Assembly: GCA_017463245.1 (NCBI GenBank)
Contig: JAFTPN010000034.1
Coordinates: 1 to 64,000, forward strand
Origin: Clostridia bacterium
Lineage (GTDB): Bacteria > Bacillota > Clostridia > Christensenellales > Aristaeellaceae
Direction: 5' to 3'
Length of the DNA stretch: 64,000 bases
Under the pieces are notes generated by a model. It was not told the origin of the DNA and did not search any database. It saw nothing but the letters and a program-made list of their open reading frames with translations. Each line of letters begins with the position of its first letter. Positions within the stretch are counted from its first letter, which is position 1. Shown one piece after another: positions 60,176-64,000 of this stretch. The position numbers and the translations under genes were made by a program.

Positions 60176-61561
60176 TTATGCTTGCGACAGCTCCATCCTC
60201 TTCAGCTTCCGCTTGCCCCAGATGAGGTAGCACAGCAGGTGTGTGGCGAAGGTGGCAAACCAGCTGATGGGGTAGGAGTTGTACAGGGTTTCCAGGGTGG
60301 GATTGGCGGCGAAGATGGTGTAGATCCACACCACGCGCAGGAGGCACGCGCCCGTCAGGCTCACGATCATGGGCATGATGGAGTAGCCGATGCCTCGCAG
60401 CTGCCCCACCATCACGTCCATCAGGCCGCAGAGGAAGTAGGTGGGCATGATGATGGCCAGGCGCACCATGCCAAAGCGGATGACCTCCGGATCGGTGTTG
60501 TAAAAGCCCAGCAGCGTGGGGCCGAAGGTGAGGAAGATCATGCCCATGCCCAGGCCGATGGCCGTCACCGTGCCCAGGCACACCCACATCACCTTGCGCA
60601 CGCGGCTGAATTGCCGGGCGCCCAGGTTCTGGCTGGCGAAGGTCAGGTTGGCCTGGTGCATGGCGTTCATGGCGGTGTAGATGAAGCCCTCGATGTTGCT
60701 GGCGGCGGAGTTGCCCGCCATGGCAATGGAGCCGAAGGAATTGATGGAGGACTGGATCAGCACATTGGAGATGGAGAACAGGCTGCCCTGCAATCCGGCG
60801 GGGAGACCCACGCGGAAAACTTCCTTCAGCTGAGCGCCGTTGATGCGCAGCTCCTTCAGGCTGAGATGGATAGCACCGTCGGTGCGGATGAGGCAGATGA
60901 TCACCAGCGCCATGCTGATGACCTGGCTCACCACCGTGGCAATGGCCACGCCTGCCACATCCAGGTGGAACACGATGACCAGGATCAGGTTCAGCACCAC
61001 GTTCACGATGCCGGCAATGCTCAGGTAATACAGGGGGCGGCGGGTGTCGCCCACGGCGCGGAGGATGGCAGCGCCGAAGTTGTAGAGCATATTGGCGGGC
61101 ATGCCCATGAAGTAGATCTGCACATACAGGGTGGCGTCGTCGATCACATCCGCGGGGCTGCCCATCAGGGTCAGCAGCGGCCTTGCGGCCACCACGCCGA
61201 TGATGCCCACCACCACGCCAGCCACGCAGGCCACGGAGATGGCGGTGTGCACACCGGTGCGCACGCTCTTGAAGTCCCCGGCGCCGTAAGCACGGGCGAT
61301 CACCACGCTGGCGCCTACGCTGAGACCCATAAACACATTCACCAGCAGGTTGATCAGCGAGCCGGTGGAGCCCACCGCCGCCAGCGCCTGAGCGCCTGCA
61401 AAGCGCCCCACCACCACGATATCGGCGGCGTTGTAAAGCAGCTGCAATATGCCGGTGAGGATCAGCGGGCCGGAGAACATCAGCACCTTGGGCAGAAGCG
61501 CCCCGGTGGTCATGTCCATTTCATAGCGGGCGCCATGGTTGCGGTTGTTGTGTCTGAACAT
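60176..61561 (-). CDS. MATE-family multidrug/cation antiporter
   Basis: 461 residues, 12 predicted helices in two bundles. GPLILTGILQLLYNAADIVVVGRFAG at the start (shown split: LYNAADIVVVGRFAG) and the second-half YTAMNAMHQANLTFASQNLGARQ are DinF/NorM-type MATE signatures. It exports toxic compounds with H+ or Na+. Located 19 bases behind the metallophosphoesterase gene on the same strand; GGAG about 10 bases before ATG. Confidence 0.93.
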   Translation of the reverse strand: MFRHNNRNHGARYEMDMTTGALLPKVLMFSGPLILTGILQLLYNAADIVVVGRFAGAQALAAVGSTGSLINLLVNVFMGLSVGASVVIARAYGAGDFKSVRTGVHTAISVACVAGVVVGIIGVVAARPLLTLMGSPADVIDDATLYVQIYFMGMPANMLYNFGAAILRAVGDTRRPLYYLSIAGIVNVVLNLILVIVFHLDVAGVAIATVVSQVISMALVIICLIRTDGAIHLSLKELRINGAQLKEVFRVGLPAGLQGSLFSISNVLIQSSINSFGSIAMAGNSAASNIEGFIYTAMNAMHQANLTFASQNLGARQFSRVRKVMWVCLGTVTAIGLGMGMIFLTFGPTLLGFYNTDPEVIRFGMVRLAIIMPTYFLCGLMDVMVGQLRGIGYSIMPMIVSLTGACLLRVVWIYTIFAANPTLETLYNSYPISWFATFATHLLCYLIWGKRKLKRMELSQA

Positions 61562-61580
61562 AATGATGATGCTCCTTGTG

Positions 61581-62660
61581 TCAGTTCATGCGGGAGGACA
61601 GGGTGATGTAGGCGATCTCCGGCTGGTTGAACAGGCGGAAGGGCTGGAAGGGATAATAGCCGCTGGCCGCCAGGCCGGGGGAAATGTATTGGGGAACGCC
61701 GCTCAGGTAGTCCAGCCCGGTGATGAGGCTGTCCTCGGGCAGCCAGCCCAGCTCCGGCACATACAAAGCGCCGCCCCAGGGCAGCCGCCATTGACCGCCG
61801 GTGTAGTGGCCTGCCAGTACGGCCGAGACATTGCGCAGGGAGAAGATCTCCTTCTTGTCCGTCCATTGCAGCAGGGTGTAGACATAGTCGCGGGTCAGGG
61901 GCGCGTGGGTCAGCGCCACCTGGATGTCCTTCTCCGTCATGGTGTCCATGGCCAGGCGGATGCGCTCCAGCCGTGCCAGGTGGAACTCTGCCAGGCGCTT
62001 CTGGGCGGCCTGGTCGGCGGTGAGGGAGGGGAGGGTGTTCAGATCGTCCAGCTGCTTCTGATAGGCTGTGCCCATGCCCTCCAAATCGAGGCTGTAGAGG
62101 TATTCCGGCACGAACCAGATGGTGCTTTTGCCCCGCAGGACGCTGACGGGTTCATCCAGGATGGTGACGCCCGCCTCCATTGCTGCCTCTGCCCAGGGGG
62201 CGTAGACGGACAGGCTGTCGTGGGCGGTGGAGAGGTACAGGCTGGGATCCTCGTCGCCGGGGATGAGGAACTTGGGCTTGTCTGTAGCCAGCAGGGACAC
62301 CACATCCAGCAGGGGCTGCACATCGCCGTCTGCGCCCAGCATATCGCCGGTGAACACCACGCAGGAGTAGTTCACCCCGCTCAGCGCCTTGCGGATGGCG
62401 CTCTGCCCGGAGCCGATCTCCTGGCCGTGCAGGTCGCTGATGTGGAGGATGGACCAGTTTTCCAGGTCGGCGGGGAGATTCTGCACAGTGATGCGCACGG
62501 GGGTCAGGTTCACCTGATTGTTCAGCGTGAAATTGGTGATGAACACCGCCAGCGCTGCCACCAGCAGCACCGCAAGCACCCCCAGGAAAAAGGACTTGCC
62601 CCGTCCGCGGGGCTGCTCGCCTGCAAAAATGTATTGGTTCTTCCTGCGTCTGCGCCGCAT
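61581..62660 (-). CDS. Membrane-anchored calcineurin-like metallophosphoesterase with altered active site
   Basis: 359 residues. A basic N-terminus and one helix (about 26-46) anchor an outer domain: ILHISDLHG (motif D.H), VVFTGDML (GD), then LIPGDEDP where GNH(E/D) is expected, LTHAP, and LAGHYTGGQ where YkuE-like enzymes have AGHTHGGQ. Two metal ligands are thus changed (Asn to Asp with His to Glu; last His to Thr). The fold assignment is secure; hydrolase activity is doubtful. Start: ATG 62660 is 7 bases from GGAGG; the ATG at 62666 is only one base from it. Confidence 0.88.
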   Translation of the reverse strand: MRRRRRKNQYIFAGEQPRGRGKSFFLGVLAVLLVAALAVFITNFTLNNQVNLTPVRITVQNLPADLENWSILHISDLHGQEIGSGQSAIRKALSGVNYSCVVFTGDMLGADGDVQPLLDVVSLLATDKPKFLIPGDEDPSLYLSTAHDSLSVYAPWAEAAMEAGVTILDEPVSVLRGKSTIWFVPEYLYSLDLEGMGTAYQKQLDDLNTLPSLTADQAAQKRLAEFHLARLERIRLAMDTMTEKDIQVALTHAPLTRDYVYTLLQWTDKKEIFSLRNVSAVLAGHYTGGQWRLPWGGALYVPELGWLPEDSLITGLDYLSGVPQYISPGLAASGYYPFQPFRLFNQPEIAYITLSSRMN

Positions 62661-62727
62661 GGCCATACCTCCCCACTATATTTCTATTCTATTATATGCC
62701 CGCAGGGGGACGATTTCAAGGGCGGGT

Positions 62728-62757
62728 TTGCGAAGATGGGCGGCGGTGTGGTATAAT
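62728..62757 (+). promoter_or_regulatory. Promoter of the phosphodiester glycosidase gene
   Basis: TTGCGA (62728-62733), 18-base spacer, TATAAT (62752-62757) with an extended TG (TGGTATAAT). Confidence 0.65.
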
Positions 62758-62791
62758 TATGGTAACAATTTGCGAAGAAGGTCGTTTGCCG

Positions 62792-63652
62792 ATGAAAAAG
62801 CTGCTTGTCTGGCTCCTTGTGCTGATGCTGTGTTCCACCGCCCTGGCTGAACCTCTGCCCCAATGGGCGCACAACTTTGAGGGGAAGGTGGTGCATTCCT
62901 ACGACAGCGATACGCTGAAGTACACCGTGGAGCGCTTCAGCTACGAGCAGGTGCGCTGCTACGTCACCAAGCTGTGGATGGCCGAGCCCGGGCGGCAGAT
63001 CCGCAAAGCCACCGGCGTGTGGGAGGAAAGCCTGGCCATGCCTGCCGATATGGCGCAGCAGGTGGAGGGATCGGTGCTGGCGGTGAACGGCAGCGGCTAT
63101 GTGAGTCCCACCTTCCCGGAGATCCCGGAGAACTACCCCGGCTCCAGCCCGGACTATTACTACACGCCCCTGGGCAGCCTGACCATCACCGATGGGGAGA
63201 TCTTCCGCAACCTGGCGGGGGTGCCCTTCTATGGCCTGACCCTGCAGGCGGACGGCCTGCACCTGCACGTGGGGGAGGACAATGAAGCCATTCTGCAAAG
63301 CGCCCCCACCCAGACCTGGTCGTTCTACGAGGGCTGCCCCATGATCGTGGAGCATCAGAGCATCCTGGATGAAACCTGGAGCTTTGCCAAGGCGCATGCC
63401 ATCCGCACCATTATCGCCAAAATGGACGACAACAACTACATTCTGCTCACCGTGACCAGCGAGGAGCGCTACGGCTTGAGCCTGATCCAGTGCGTGGATA
63501 TCCTGCAAACCTATTTCGACCCGGTGTGGGCCTACGACCTGGACGGCGGCCCCTCCAGCGCGCTGATGTGCCGCGAAAATCCTGCCGACAAGTGGACGAT
63601 GGTGTTCGGCGGCAGGCGGCAGGATGCGGATATCATGGCCTTTACGGAGTGA
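62792..63652 (+). CDS. Secreted phosphodiester glycosidase (NAGPA)-family protein
   Basis: 286 residues with signal peptide (MKKLLVWLLVLMLCSTALAE). The NAGPA fold shows VLAVNGSGYV (in place of NG.yF), GSLTITDGEI, MIVEHQSI and the conserved WAYDLDGGPSSAL near the end, which matches NLDGGGSS. Relatives remove GlcNAc from phosphodiesters; bacterial ones may act on wall or spore glycans. ATG 62792 is chosen because the signal peptide begins there; RBS AAGAAGG is weak. Confidence 0.85.
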   Translation: MKKLLVWLLVLMLCSTALAEPLPQWAHNFEGKVVHSYDSDTLKYTVERFSYEQVRCYVTKLWMAEPGRQIRKATGVWEESLAMPADMAQQVEGSVLAVNGSGYVSPTFPEIPENYPGSSPDYYYTPLGSLTITDGEIFRNLAGVPFYGLTLQADGLHLHVGEDNEAILQSAPTQTWSFYEGCPMIVEHQSILDETWSFAKAHAIRTIIAKMDDNNYILLTVTSEERYGLSLIQCVDILQTYFDPVWAYDLDGGPSSALMCRENPADKWTMVFGGRRQDADIMAFTE

Positions 63653-63709
63653 GAATGTTAATAATGTGAAAAAAACCGCAAGGAATCGATGGAAATACCG
63701 AACGCGACA

Positions 63710-63738
63710 TTGACAGATTTCGCACAAACCAGTATAAT
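63710..63738 (+). promoter_or_regulatory. Full-consensus promoter of the PFOR gene
   Basis: TTGACA (63710-63715), 17-base spacer, TATAAT (63733-63738): both hexamers perfect and the spacer ideal, as expected for a highly expressed central enzyme. Confidence 0.88.
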
Positions 63739-63744
63739 TGACAC

Positions 63745-64000
<256 letters not shown>

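Overview
The window looks like a high-GC, low-repeat-RNA stretch of a Bacillota/Clostridia chromosome, probably a gut anaerobe. The support is a YunB-type sporulation gene, extracytoplasmic lipoproteins without outer-membrane genes, strong AGGAGG ribosome-binding sites, sigma-A promoters of the TTGACA/TATAAT type, a pyruvate:ferredoxin oxidoreductase start at the right edge, a candidate Re-citrate synthase and many glycoside hydrolases. The Christensenellales/Oscillospirales area is my best guess but is inference. No rRNA, tRNA, CRISPR array, prophage or IS transposase is visible.

Layout. 1-10.5 kb: tail of an HlyD-like adaptor, then carbohydrate genes. A GH79-type hydrolase, a membrane protein and a GH26 mannanase/PIG-L deacetylase pair lie on the minus strand; divergent from them is GH1 - manA - Rpe-type epimerase - ROK kinase - PhnB-like gene. 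Together these can take beta-mannan from secreted cleavage to fructose-6-phosphate. 10.6-25.5 kb: Na/Pi transporter-PhoU protein, a large secreted MBG-domain protein, CvpA, an L,D-transpeptidase, and a translationally coupled minus-strand operon of class A PBP, PD-(D/E)XK nuclease, SNF2 helicase, pentapeptide-repeat protein and Nudix-HAD fusion. 25.5-36.7 kb: yunB, GH97, DUF3783, CE8 pectinesterase, a barnase-type RNase with rlmH, a GT2, a split ThrE-type exporter with MarR regulator, a DUF4097 lipoprotein and an Mrp/NBP35 ATPase. 36.7-44.5 kb: a six-repeat peptidoglycan-binding lipoprotein, an SH3 protein, an AKR-like barrel, Gfo/Idh and VOC genes, a transglutaminase. 44.5-54.2 kb: an Ami/Opp-like peptide transporter operon with unusual architecture. 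54.5-64 kb: Wzy-like ligase, DUF975, PLP aminotransferase, DRE-TIM synthase, MATE pump, metallophosphoesterase, phosphodiester glycosidase, PFOR start.

Most notable: (1) the peptide-binding protein at 44643-46766 reads as a circular permutation, with the usual C-terminal segment placed directly behind the signal peptide and the chain ending where that segment would normally begin; (2) its operon partners carry a 240-residue helical insert in OppD, a two-TM tail on OppF, an AmiC-like outer domain on OppB and a membrane-anchored degenerate ApbE-like protein; (3) the intergenic regions carry several families of short palindromic and MITE-like elements, including a 91-bp element with TGTAGGGGCGA ends present twice in opposite orientation, tandem hairpins with three-base loops that abut or overlap stop codons, and one element with another nested in it. 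Additional leads are a barnase without a visible barstar, a possible alternative-pairing leader before the aminotransferase, and a structured leader before PFOR.
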